Positions 23,908-35,015 of a stretch of DNA of 64,000 nt are shown piece by piece. Where the stretch lies: positions 207,353,293 to 207,417,292 of the forward strand of contig NC_064819.1 in assembly GCF_024166365.1 (NCBI RefSeq), given 5' to 3'. Both the position numbers and the translations under genes were made by a program. The notes under the pieces are model-generated. The model worked only from the letters and a program-made list of their open reading frames with translations, was not told the DNA's origin and ran no database searches. Within the stretch, counting starts at the first letter, position 1. Every line of letters begins with the position of its first letter. This DNA is from Elephas maximus indicus. Its lineage: Eukaryota > Chordata > Mammalia > Proboscidea > Elephantidae.

Positions 23908-26900
23908 ATGACAGCACTAAACACATACTTATCTATAATTACATTGAATGTAAATAGACTAAATGCACCAATAAAGAGACAGAGAGTCTCAGACTGGATA
24001 AAGAAACATGATCCGTCTATATGCTGCCTACAAGAGACACACTTTAGACTTAGAGACACAAACAAACTAAAACTCAAAGGATGGAAGAATATATATCAAG
24101 CAAACAATAAGCAAAAAATAGCAGGAGTAGCAATATTAATTTCTGACAAAATGGACTTCAAAGTTAAATCCACCACAAAGGATAAAGAAGGACACTACAT
24201 AATGATTAAAGGGACAATTGACCAGGAAGACATAACCATATTAAATATTTATGCACCCAATGACAGGGCTGCAAGATACATAAAACAAACTTTAACAGAA
24301 CTGAAAAGTGAGATAGGCACCTCCACAATTATAGTAGGAGACTTCAACACGCCACTTTTGGAGAAGGACAGGACTTCCAGTAAGAAGCTCAATAGAGACA
24401 TGGAAGACCTAATTGCTACAATCAACCAACTTGACCTCATAGACCTGTACAGAACACTCCACCCAACAGCTGCAAAGTATACTTTTTTTTCTAGCGCACA
24501 TGGAACATTCTCTAGAATAGATCACATGTTAGGTCATAAAACAAACCTTTGCAGAATCCAAAACACCAAAATATTACAAAGCATCTTCTCAGACCACAAG
24601 GCCATAAAAGTGGAAATCAATAAGAGAAAAATCAGGGAAAAGAAATCAAATACTTGGAAACTGAAAAATACCCTGCTCAAAAAAGACTGGGTTATAGAAG
24701 ACATTAAGGAGGGAATAAAGAAATTCAGAGAATGCAACGAGAATGAAACCACTTCCTATCAAAACCTCTGGGACACAGCAAAAGCAGTGCTCAGAGGTCA
24801 ATTTATATCGATAAATGCACACACACAAAAAGAAGAAAGAGCCAAAATCAGAGAACTGTCCCTACAATCTGAACAAATAGAAAGCGAGCAACAAAAGAAT
24901 CCATCAGGCACCAGAAGAAAACAAATAATAAAAATTAGTGCAGAACTAAATGAAATAGAGAACAGAAAAACAATTGAAAGAATTAACAAAGCCAAAAGCT
25001 GGTTCTTCGAAAAAATTAACAAAATTGATAAACCATTGGCCAGACTGACTAAAGAAATACAGGAAAGGAAACAAATAACCCAAATAAGAGACGAGATGGG
25101 CCATATCACAAAACACCCAACTGAAATTAAAAGAATCATATCAGATTATTACGAAAAATTGTACTCTAACAAATTTGCAAACCTAGAAGAAATGGATGAA
25201 TTCCTAGAAAAACACTACCTACCTAAACTAACACAATCAGAAGTAGAACAACTAAATAGACCCATAACAAAAAAAGAGATTGAAAAGGTAATCAAAAAAC
25301 TCCCAACAAAAAAAAAGCCCTGGCCCGGACAGCTTCACTGCAGAGTTCTACTAAACTTTCAGAGAAGAGTTAACACCACTACTACTAAAGCTATTTCAAA
25401 GCATAGAAAATGATGGAATACTACCTAACTCATTCTATGAAGCCACCGTGTCCCTGATACCAAAACCAGGTAAAGGCACCACAAAAAAAGAAAATTATAG
25501 ACTTATATCCCTCATGAACATAGATGCAAAAATCCTCAACAGAATTCTAACCAATAGAATTCAACAACATATCAAAAAAATAATCCACCACGACCAAGTG
25601 GGATTTATAACAGGTATGCAAGGTTGGTTTAATATTAGAAAAACCACTAAAGTAATCCACCATGTAAATAAAACAAAAGACAAAAACCACATGATCTTAT
25701 CAATTGATGCAGAAAAGGCATTTGACAAAGTCCAACACCCATTCATGATAAAAACTCTCGGCAAAACAGGAATTGAAGGAAAATTCCTCAACATAATAAA
25801 GGACATCTATACAAAGCCAACAGCTAACATCGTTCTAAATGGAGAAAGCCTGAAAGCATTTCCCCTGAGAATGGGAACCAGACAAGGATGCCCTTTATCA
25901 CCGCTGTCATTCAACATTGTGCTAGAGGTCCTAGCCAGAGCAATTAGGGTAGACAAAGAAATAAAGGGCATCTGGATTGGCAAGGAAGAAGTAAAATTAT
26001 CTCTATTTGCAGATGACATGATCTTATACACAGAAAACCCTAAGGAATCCTCCAGGAAACTACTGAAACTAATAGAAGAGTTTGGCAGAGTCTCAGGTTA
26101 CAAGATAAACATACAAAAATCACTTGGATTCCACTACATCAACAAAAAGAACATCAAAGAGGAAATCACCAAATCAATACCATTCACAGTAGCCCCCAAG
26201 AAGATAAAATACTTAGGAATAAATCTTACCAAAGATGTAAAAGACCTATACAAAGAAAACTACAAAGTACTACTACAGGAAATTAAAAAGGACCTACTTA
26301 AGTGGAAAAACATATCTTGCTCATGGATAGGAAGACTTAACATAGTAAAAATGTCTATTCTACCAAAAGCCACCTATACATACAATGCACTTCTGATCCA
26401 AATTCCAATGACATTTTTTAAAGTGATGGAGAAACAAATCACCAACTTCATATGAAAGGGAAAGAAGCCCCGGATAAGTAAAGTATTACTGAAAAAGAAG
26501 AAGAAAGTGGGAGGCCTCACTTTACCTGATTTTAGAACATATTATACAGCCACAGTAGTCAAAACAGCCTGGTACTGGTACAACAACAGGCACATAGACC
26601 AATGGAACAGAATTGAGAACCCAGATATAAATCCATCCACATATGAGCAGCTGATATTTGACAAAGGCCCAGTGTCAGTTAATTGGGGAAAAAATAGTTT
26701 TTTTAACAAATGGTGCTGGCATAACTGGATATCCATTTGCAAAAAAATGAAGCAGGACCCATACCTCACACCATGCACAAAAACTAACTCCAAGTGGATC
26801 AAAGACCTAAATATAAAGACTAAAACGATAAAGATCATGGAAGAAAAAATAGGGACGTTAGGAGCCCTAACAGAAGGCATAAACAGAATACAAAACATTA

Positions 26901-27720
26901 CTAAAAATGATGAAGAGAAACCAGATAACTGGGAGCTCCTAAAAATCAAACACCTATGCTCATCTAAAGACTTCACCAAAAGAGTAAAAAGACCACCTAG
27001 AGATTGCGAAAAAATTTTCAGCTATGACATCTCCAACCAGCACCTGATCTCTAAAATCTATATGATTCTGTTAAAACCCAACCACAAAAAGACAAACAAC
27101 CCAATCAAGAAGTGGGCAAAGGATATGAACACACACTTCACTAAAGAAGATATTCAGGCAGCTAACAGACACATGAGAAAATGCTCTCGATCATTAGCCA
27201 TTAGAGAAATGCAAATTAAAACTATGATGAGATTCCATCTCACTGCAACAAGGCTGGCATTAATCCAAAAAACACAAAATAATAAATGTTGGAGGGGCTG
27301 CGGAGAGATTGGAACTCTTACACACTGCTGGTGGGAATGTAAATGGTACAACCACTTTGGAAATCTATCTGGTGTTTTCTTAAAAAGTTAGAAATAGAAC
27401 TACCATACAACCCAGAAATCCCACTCCTCGGAATATACCCTAGAGAAATAAGAGCCTTTACACCGACAGATATATGCCAATCAATGTTTATTGCAGCACT
27501 GTTTACGATAGCAAAAAGCTGGAAGCAACCAAGGTGTCCATCAATAGATGAATGGTTAAATAAATTGTGGTATATTCACACAATGGAATACTATGCATCG
27601 ATAAAGAACGGTGACGAATCTGTGAAACATTTCATAACTTGGAGGAACCTGGAAGGCATTATGCTGAGTGAAATTAGTCAGATGCAAAAGGACAAATACT
27701 GTATAAGACCACTATTATAA
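23908..27720 (+). pseudogene. L1 ORF2 (endonuclease / reverse transcriptase), three lesions
   Basis: Opens MTALNTYLSIITLNVNRL. The endonuclease keeps LQETH, GDFNT and FSDHK, so its catalytic residues look intact, unlike copy A. The RT catalytic FADD lies near 26010 and the Cys-rich C-terminus near 27290-27340. Lesions: a frameshift in an A run near 25313, just before the [11 protein letters not shown] motif; Trp to TGA at 26453; and a one-base A deletion near 27336. About 1270 codons in total, the family's normal length. Confidence 0.95.
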
Positions 27721-28723
27721 GTTCTTGAGAAATAGTATAAACTGAGAAGAACACATTCTTTTGTGGTTACAAGAGGGGGGAGGGAGGGAGGGTGGGAGAG
27801 GGTTATTTACTGATTAGTTAGTAGATAAGAACTACTTTAGGTGAAGGGAAGGACAATACTCAATACAGGGAAGGTCAGCTCAACTGGAATGGACCAAAAG
27901 CAAAGAAGTTTCCGGGATAAACTGAATGCTTCAAAGGTCAGTGGAGCAAGGGCGGGGGTTTGAGGACTATGGCTTAAGGGGACTTCTAAGTCAATTGGCA
28001 AAATAACTCTATTATGAAAACACTCTGCGTCCCACTTTGAAGTGTGGCGTCTGGGGTCTTAAATGCTAAAAAGCAGCCATCTAAGATGCATCAGTTGGTC
28101 AAAGGAGAATGAAGAACACCAAGGTCACACGATAACTATGAGCCTGAGACAGAAAGGGCCACATGAACTAAAGACTTACATAATCATGAGACCAGAAGAA
28201 CTAGATGGTGCCCGGCCACAACAGATGACTGCCCTGACAGGGAGCACAACAGAGAACCCCTGAGGGAGCAGGAGAACAGTGGGATGTAGATCTCAAATTC
28301 TCATAAAAAGACCAGACTTAATGGTCTAATTGAGACTAGAAGAATCCCGGCGGTCATGGTCCTCAAACCTTCTTTTGGCCCAGGACAGGAACCATTCACG
28401 AAGACAACTCATCAGACATGGAAGGGACTGGAGAACGGGTTGGAGAGAGATGCTGATGAGGTGTGAGCTACTTGCATCAGGAGGACACTTGAGACTATAT
28501 TGGCATCTCCTGTCTGGAGGGGAGATGGGAGGGTAGAGAGGGTTAGAAACTGGCAAAATTGCCACGAACGGAGAGACTGGAAGGAGGGAGCGGGCTGACT
28601 CATTAGGGGGAGAGTAAATGGGAGTATGTAGTAAGGTGTATATAAGCTTATATGTGACAGATTGACTTGATTTGTAAACTTTCACTTAAAGCACAATAAA
28701 AATTATTAAAAAAAAAAAAAAAA
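27721..28723 (+). other. L1 copy B 3' UTR, G-rich tract and poly(A)
   Basis: A G-run (GGGGGGAGGGAGGGAGGG, about 27774-27795) is a strong G-quadruplex candidate, typical for L1 3' UTRs. AATAAA lies at about 28694, then an A run ends the element. The plus-strand short ORF at 28063 and the antisense ones are chance. Confidence 0.9.
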
Positions 28724-28737
28724 AAAACTACAGTCCA

Positions 28738-28880
28738 AGTTACCTTGAAAGAAAGGCCTGGCGATCTGCTTCTGAAAAGTCACAGCCTTGAAAACCCTAT
28801 GGAGGGCAGTTTTACTTTGCAACACGTGGGTTTGCCAGGAGTTGAAGTCTACTCAATGGCAACTGGTTTGGTTTTGGTTT
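28738..28880 (+). mobile_element. AfroSINE, head missing
   Basis: Starts in the middle (TTGAAAGAAAGGCCTGGCGA) and ends GGCAACTGGTTTGG. The right flank ATAAAGCTACA repeats the flank of the SINE at 20461, so both used one target. Confidence 0.85.
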
Positions 28881-29183
28881 GATAAAGCTACAATAATCAA
28901 GACAGTGTGGTGCTGGCAAAAGGATAGACTTGTAGATTAATGACACAGAACAGAGAATTCAGAACTGACTCCTACAAATATAATAGTTGATTTTTAACAA
29001 AGATGCAAAGTAAGTTCAATGGAGAAAAGATGGTCTTTTCAAAAAGAGGTGTTGAAATAACTGGACGTCCTTAGACAAAACTGAACCTTAGCCTAATTCT
29101 CTCACCTCATATAAAATTAACTAAAAATGAATCACAGATCAAATTGTAAAATTTAAAACTATAAAACTTTTAGGAGAAAATAT

Positions 29184-29559
29184 GTTGTTGTTGTTCACAG
29201 TTGTGGCTATGCTTAAGTCCATTGTTGCAGTCACTGTGTCAATCCATCTCACTGAGGCTCTTCCTCTTTTTTGCTGACCCTCTACTTTACCAAGCATGGT
29301 GTCCTTCTCCAGGGACTGGTCCCTCCTGATAACATGTCCAAAATATGTGAGACCTAGTCTCACCATCCTTGCTTCTAAGAAGCATTCTGGTTGTACTTTT
29401 TCCAAGACAGATTTGTTCATTCCTTTAGCAGTCCATGGTATATTCAGTATTCTTTTCCAGCACCACAATTCAAAGGCGTCAATTCTTCTTTGGTCTTCCT
29501 TATTCATTGTCTAGCTTTTGCATGCATATGAGGCAATTGAAAACACTGTGACTTGGGTC
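29184..29559 (-). mobile_element. 5'-truncated RTE LINE with 12-bp target duplication
   Basis: Reversed, it matches 58430-58800 of the full RTE. Flanked by AGGAGAAAATAT (29172-29183) and AGGAGAAAACAT (29560-29571), one mismatch. A 122-codon open frame (29139-29507) covers the region after RT (MNKEDQRRIDAFELWCW), so it is comparatively young. Confidence 0.9.
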
Positions 29560-30245
29560 AGGAGAAAACATAGGTAAAAATTTTTATGGCCCGGGGTTAG
29601 ACAAAGAGTTATTAGACATGACACCAAAAGCGGGATCTATAAAATAACATATGGATAAATTGCACTTCATCAAAATTAAAACTTTTGCTCCATGAAAGAC
29701 ATGGGAAAGAGAAGCAACAGGCTGGGAGAAAATACTTGCAAATCACTTATATAGGAAAATCTTGTATCCAGAATATAGAAAGAACTCTCAAAACAGTAAG
29801 TAAACAAAACCACTTAAAAAAGTAGGCAAAAGACTTAAACAGACACTTCATCAAAGAAAATATATGGAAGGTAAATAAGCACATGAAAAAATGTTCAACA
29901 TCATTAGGAGGTAAATGCAAATTAAAATCATGATAAGATACAATTATATACCTATTTTATGGCTAAAATAAAAAACCCTAGAAATACAAAGTACAGGCAA
30001 GAATTCAGAGCAACAGGAATTGTTATACATTCCTGGATTGAATCCAAAATTGTACAGGCCCTCTGGAAAACAGCTTAACAGTTTCTTAGGAATTTAAACA
30101 CACACTTACAGATGAGCTAGAAACCTCACTCCTGGATATTTATCCCAGAGAGGTGAAAACTTAGGTTTATAAACCTGTACACAGTGTTTATAGCAATTCT
30201 GTTCATAATCGACAAAAACTGGCAACAACCCAAATGCCCTTTAAC

Positions 30246-30428
30246 AGGTGAGTACAATGGTGCTGCAAATCTTAACACACTTGGCTGCTAGCCAAAAGGT
30301 GGATGGTTCCAGTACCTGGCAATCTACTTTCAAAAATAATCAACCACTGAAAACCCTATGGAACACAATTCTAATCTGACACACGTAGGGTCTCCATAAG
30401 TTGGAATCGACTCCATGGCAATTGGACT
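30246..30428 (+). mobile_element. AfroSINE, diverged
   Basis: Head wording is eroded (GGTGCTGCAAATCTTAACAC); middle AAAACCCTATGGAACAC and tail TAGGGTCTCCATAAGTTGG are clear. Inserted in the ancient L1 3' region. Confidence 0.8.
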
Positions 30429-30562
30429 GGACTCAAACACACCAATGATCATGAAGACAGCACAGGACCAGGAAACATTTATACATAGGGTTTATACATA
30501 AAGTTATACGTAAGGTCAACATGTGTCGGAGCGGACTGTATGGCATCTAATAACAATGAAAT
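30429..30562 (+). mobile_element. RTE 3' end fragment
   Basis: Resembles the last 130 bases of the full RTE (AGCACAGGACCAGG ... GGTCAACATGTGTCGGAGC ... GGCATCTAATAACAA). Lies directly behind an AfroSINE. Confidence 0.65.
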
Positions 30563-31079
30563 ACCTTCAGCAATCAAAAGGAACAAACTACTGATACACG
30601 AACGACTTGGAAGAGTCTCAAAGGCATTAAGCTAAGTGAAAGGAGCCAGTCTCGAAAGGTTACATATAGTACAGCTCCATTCACAGGACATCCTCAAAAA
30701 GGCAAACTATAATGAGGGAGAACAGATTGTTGGTTGCCAGAGGTTAGGGGTGGGAGGAGACAGTATAGCTACAAAGGGATAGCACAGGCCAGATCCTGGG
30801 AGTGATGAAATTGTGTATTCTGATAGCAGTGGTAGATACAAGGAATATATACGTGTTAAGTCACAGAACTATATAGTGGTTGCACAACGTGAAAAATGCA
30901 ATCGATGCCACTGAATTATGCGTATAAAAATGTTGAATCAGCAAACGTTTTGTTAAAACAAAAGTCATAGATTATACGTGTGCACGTGCATGCGTACACC
31001 CACACAGTAGTCAGTTTTACTGTATGTTAATTTAAAAATAAAATAAAAACATTTAATGGAGTTCTATTTCCTGGCCCGT

Positions 31080-31610
31080 CACATTTAAGCTCTCCTCTTT
31101 GGCCTGTCATGAGACCCTCCATAATCTGCTTCCCCCCATGTCATCCACCTTTCATCCTTTTATGAACAAACATTAGTGACCCCCTTTGAAATGCCAGCCA
31201 CAAGGCTAACATTCCTTGAAAGTTCAGGCTCTTCTTGACTATCATAGCCTCTTCCTCTCCTCTCCTCTCCTCATCTTTCCTCCTTGGTCATTTTCAATTA
31301 TCACAACCTTTGTCAAACCTGACCAACTCGTTCCTGCAGCCTCCAGCCACTGTTTTCATTGAACCCTCACATCCCCTGTCATTTACACCACTAAATTTAA
31401 CACAAATCCACGTGACATTGTATTCTCAGAAGTGCTTTTGTTGCATTTCTCCAAGTAGATTTTAAGTTCTCTGAAGGCAGGAGCATATATATATGTGTAT
31501 GTACATGTATATATGTGTTTTTTTTTCAGTCAGACCTCAAGTAATCCAGAATAGCTCTTAACACAGAGTTAAGTGCCCAATAAATGCTTCATTATTTAAA
31601 GCATACATTA
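31080..31610 (+). repeat. L2 LINE 3' region, diverged
   Basis: Order of L2 3' wording: GAGACCCTCCATAATCTGC, then TTAAGTTCTCTGAAGGCAGGAGC, and GTTAAGTGCCCAATAAATGC. A TA/TG microsatellite (31485-31520) lies inside. Confidence 0.6.
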
Positions 31611-32167
31611 ACATTGCAATGAATGAGCAGGTGTTAATCCTAGAAAAATATGGACACAGTCCTGAATTAGAAGTAGATTTAAATTTTCCCATACTTCTAA
31701 TTCCTCTTGCATTGCCTCCCTCCGCATTATTATAAATTCCTTGTCTTTCCTGACTCTTCTATTCAAGAACTATTCACTTTACCCACACTTCACAGCCCTT
31801 GACCTTTCCCTGACCTTTTGTCCTTTAGGAACCTGAATATTCCCTTTCTGTTAGTCCTTGATTTGTAGGATACTTACATTTTTAATTCTGTTTCTCAGGA
31901 CTTTCTCAATACCAGATGGTTTATACCTTGCATATGCCTTTCCACCTACCTCATGATTTTTTTTTTAATCTGCATTTGTCATTTTTACTTTTCATATGTT
32001 TATGGCCAGTTGGTAAGAATGATCTTGGAGTATAGTGCATTATCCATTTCTCCTTATTTCTTTAGGTCATACGTGAGCATCCAGTTCTTTCAAATTCCTC
32101 CATCTATTGATGTTCTAGCATTCCTGATTCCAGTCCCCTTCTCTTTGCCCTCCTTTATTATTTACTA
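31611..32167. other. No recognised feature
   Basis: AT-rich sequence with T runs. No gene or familiar repeat seen. Confidence 0.45.
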
Positions 32168-32390
32168 TTAGAGTCCTTGGGCAGTGCAAATGGCTAAAGC
32201 ACTCAGCTGCTAACAGACAGGTTGGAGGTTTGAGTCTACTGAGAGGTGCCTTGAAAGAAAGGACTGGAGATCTACTTCTGAAGAAATCAGCCATTGAAAA
32301 CCTATGAAGTACAGTTCTACTCTGACGCACATGGGGCCACCACGAGTTGGAGTCAGAACTGACTTGACAGCAACTGGTGATGGTGTCCTA
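32168..32390 (+). mobile_element. AfroSINE, diverged
   Basis: GAGTCCTTGGGCAGTGCAAA head, TTGAAAGAAAGGACTGGAGA middle and ACATGGGGCCACCACGAGTT tail. Confidence 0.85.
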
Positions 32391-32937
32391 TTCTACTGGG
32401 AGCCATGGTGGCTGTCAGCCCACTATAAGCACACTATTAGGGTGGAGGGAAGCTCTCGGTCTTAGAGCAACTTGAAAAGCACTAGCAACTGGGATTGGGT
32501 TCTTAGTTTTATTTTTAATGTTGGTCCTGAAAAGCCACACAAAGGCTGTCACCATTTCCACATATAAAATGAACCAGGAATAAGTAGCATATTTTTAGCT
32601 GCGCATGGCCATTCCTGTTTTATGGAAGGTGTTTGACCAAATACAAGAGGTGGGTAAAGGTGATCCTAACAGACATGGGGAACAACAGAGGAATGGGAAA
32701 GTAAAGACCCCAAAAGAAGCCAATGCCAATACTTCTGTCTACTGAGGCATTTGAAAATGTCTGTCCTCTGAGAAGTAGCTAATTTGTCCACATGTTCATC
32801 ACAGTCAGCTGCTTCAGCAGTTTTAGTAACAAAACCAGTGAAACATTTTCACATTTCAAGATAAGTCAAAATCTGCCTGCCTTCTGACCCCAGCCTCAGA
32901 ACAAAAAAAAATAAAATAAAATTATGACCATCCGAGA
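32391..32937. other. No recognised repeat; region 5' of an exon-like segment
   Basis: Unique-looking sequence. It ends in an A-rich stretch (32903-32922) just before the candidate start codon at 32938. Confidence 0.4.
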
Positions 32938-33041
32938 ATGGAGCCACACCTGCAGACCTTGGGGCTGAAACCCACATTTGACGACCACGTCGACAGACTG
33001 AAGGCAAGCATCCAAAATTCGCTGCATGATCAGTACACTGG
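32938..33041 (+). CDS. Candidate first coding exon, unidentified protein
   Basis: An ATG in good context (GAGAATGG) opens 34 codons beginning MEPHLQTLGLKPTFDDHVDR and ends at a strong donor, ACTG|GTGAGTAAGT, leaving phase 1. The peptide is polar and helix-friendly, with CpGs kept in GACGACCACGTCGACAG. It lies in repeat-free sequence. I do not recognise the protein. No partner exon accepting phase 1 was found with confidence, so its link to the downstream exon-like segments is a guess. It could be a chance ATG before a cryptic donor. Confidence 0.35.
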
Positions 33042-33489
33042 TGAGTAAGTCAAGTGACAAAACAAGGTGTGAGCCTTTATTCGTGTGTCATATCTGAGCA
33101 CAAAAGAAAAGACGGACAGTTCTACCACCAAATGTTAACAACAAGTAGCTCTATGTGGTGGAGTTTTGAATGGTTTTATTCCTTAGGTTCGCTTATCTGT
33201 ATTGACTAAATTTCCTACGACCAATACATATTATTTTATTTTTTGTAATTTATTACTTGCAGTATGGGTCCCCACTATTTATCCTACTAAAAGCACTTAT
33301 CAGTTTTTAATAAAATAATAACAGTTCAACTGGTTTAGTTAGTGGTTTGGAGCAGCACCAGAAGGAAGTCAGAATTTTATAAAATAAGTTGAGCAATCGT
33401 TGATCACCTGTCTGACCTCTTGGAGTGAGATAATCAGTATCGGGAGTAAGGAGAAAAAAATGAGTCCTGATTAAGAAAAGGAACTCTAC
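33042..33489. other. No recognised feature
   Basis: AT-rich, unique-looking; an intron if the preceding exon is real. Confidence 0.4.
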
Positions 33490-33584
33490 CTGTATTCATT
33501 CATTCATTTAACAAACATTCATAAGTATGTACTATATGCCAAGCATATAGGTCAAATAAGATACGACCCTACTCTCAAGGAATT
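33490..33584 (+). repeat. L2 LINE 3' end
   Basis: TTCATTCATTCATTTAACAAAC and TACTATATGCCAAGCATA are L2 3' wording. Confidence 0.6.
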
Positions 33585-33595
33585 TAAAGCATAGA

Positions 33596-33748
33596 ACCAG
33601 TGCCATCGAGTCAATTCCGACTCATAGCAACCCTACAGGACAGACTAGAACTGCCCCATAGAGTTTCCAAGGAGCGCCTGGCAGATTCGAACTGCCGACC
33701 TTTTGGTCATCAGCCATAGCACTTAACTACTACGCCACCAGGGTTTCC
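33596..33748 (-). mobile_element. AfroSINE with 11-bp target duplication
   Basis: Reversed short AfroSINE, close to consensus. TAAAGCATAGA at 33585-33595 and 33749-33759 is a perfect duplication, inserted in the L2 end. Confidence 0.95.
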
Positions 33749-33892
33749 TAAAGCATAGAGGGAAGTCAGCTGAGTTTCAAAACCCTGCTTAAGTTGGCGG
33801 AGCACGTACATGTGGAAATCCACACCCTTTTTTCCTTCAAATAGAGAACAGTAATAAGTAAAATATTTTTTTAAAAATTGAAAGTGCATGTT

Positions 33893-33978
33893 TTTGTTGT
33901 TGGGTGCCATTGAGTAGATTTTACTTCATAGCAACCCCATGTGACAGAGTAGAACTGCTCTTGGCTGTAATCTTTACA
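33893..33978 (-). mobile_element. AfroSINE tail fragment
   Basis: Reversed 3' part only (TGGGTGCCATTGAGTAGATT ... AACCCCATGTGACAGAG ... CTGTAATCTTTACA). The head is lost. Confidence 0.75.
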
Positions 33979-34137
33979 CATTACATACAGATGTCCCCTC
34001 CTCCGTAACTTTTGGGAGGGCTTAAATACTTTGGGTCCTGAAAAGACCCTGGAGGCTAAGAACATACACAAGCGAGGCTAGCGCGCCATTAAACAATACT
34101 TGTATTCTGTGGCGGGGGTGCTTGACTCTCTTTACAG

Positions 34138-34410
34138 TTGCTGGATGTGGCAGACTCTTCCACAACCCACAGTCTCTCTCCCTGTCAAGACCTGGAACTC
34201 TGCAGACCTGGCAAGGAAAATGGGAGGGGCCTTTTGAGGTGCTGTTGTCAACTCCCCACTACGGTCAAGATCTCAGGAAAGGGAGTGTGGATCCAACACT
34301 CTCGCATCAAGCTGGCTCCTACTGTTATTGACCAACAAACCCTGCAAAACAGTAAGAATTGGCAGGACAGTGATAACTGGAAGCCTCAGGCTTTAGAGGG
34401 TTTAAAGTGA
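34138..34410 (+). pseudogene. ERV pol fragment: integrase C-terminal region
   Basis: Two overlapping frames are open. Shifting between them gives the W-x-GPFEVLLSTP and WIQHSRIKLAP wording of gammaretroviral integrase C-termini. At least one frameshift separates the two halves (near 34230-34260). Nothing of the catalytic core is present. Confidence 0.75.
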
Positions 34411-34647
34411 TCGTTTAAGGAGAAACAAGCAACATAGACAATTACAATTGTGCCAGTTGATTGTCATCCCCTGGTGGCTGCGCAGGTCGTTTGCCTTACT
34501 GGTAGTTATCTTCCAGCTCTGGCTTTGCATGACTTCATGCTTGTTTCCCACTGGGTTTAATGACTGACTGTCAACTAGCTCTCCCTTTTGGAGACCTAAG
34601 GCTTCGATTCCCTCTGTGGCTGCCTTGTAGAGGGTTCGAGTCCCTCC

Positions 34648-34953
34648 ATGGTTAAATGGCTATACAAGTTCAACCAAGGCCCAGTTTCACAGGATATCTG
34701 GGGTATAGTAAAGGCTGCAATCCCAAGCTTAACATGGGTCCTTCCCCTTCTAAGATCCTTCATCACGGTCATCCTGCTACTTGTATTTGGGCCTTGTTTG
34801 TTTAACCTTTTAGTAAAGTCTATGTCTTCCAGGCTTCAGAAGTTCTATTTACAGATGATGTTAGGACAGGAATATCACCCCATCTTCCCCAAACCTGTTC
34901 CAGCCAGAGCTGAGTTTATGTCAGCGCCGATAGCCAGCACGAAGAAGGCATAG
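34648..34953 (+). pseudogene. ERV env fragment: transmembrane subunit C-terminus
   Basis: An open frame of 101 codons with a strongly hydrophobic stretch (residues about 25-58, VLPLLRSFITVILLLVFGPC) followed by a short basic cytoplasmic tail. It sits immediately upstream of the polypurine tract, the position of env TM in retroviruses. The surface subunit and fusion region are absent, so no functional envelope is encoded. Confidence 0.75.
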
Positions 34954-35015
34954 AGGATGAGACCTCAGGCCCTAAACCCCTTTTAAGAATCAAAGAAACC
35001 TGTTAAAGGGGGGAT

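Larger units (their letters stand above)
20650..28723 (+). mobile_element. Full-length L1 LINE (copy B) with 14-bp target duplication
   Basis: A complete L1: 5' UTR 20650-22445, ORF1 22446-23437, spacer, ORF2 23908-27720, 3' UTR 27721-28709 and poly(A). The duplication AAAACTACAGTCCA at 20636-20649 and 28724-28737 is perfect, so insertion is recent relative to its decayed host. It sits in the AfroSINE-bearing ancient L1. It is the same family as copy A. ORF1 and ORF2 are both broken, so it is not autonomous. Confidence 0.97.
20285..31050 (+). mobile_element. Ancient L1 (copy D), split by at least five insertions
   Basis: Diverged ORF2 and 3' UTR of an old mammalian L1 occur in order in four blocks: 20285-20460, 28886-29171, 29572-30245 and 30563-31050. 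The blocks read through L1 wording such as CTCTCCCCAAATCAATCTAC, AAAGCTACAATAATCAAGAC, TAATGACACAGAACAGAG and GGGAGAAAATACTTGCAAATC. AfroSINEs, the young L1 and RTE pieces interrupt it. No open frame remains. Confidence 0.85.

Noticed and set aside
24249-27351. Minus-strand ORFs within 24249-27351
   Set aside because: Antisense to L1 copy B ORF2.
28063-28685. ORFs in 28063-28685
   Set aside because: L1 3' UTR; chance frames.
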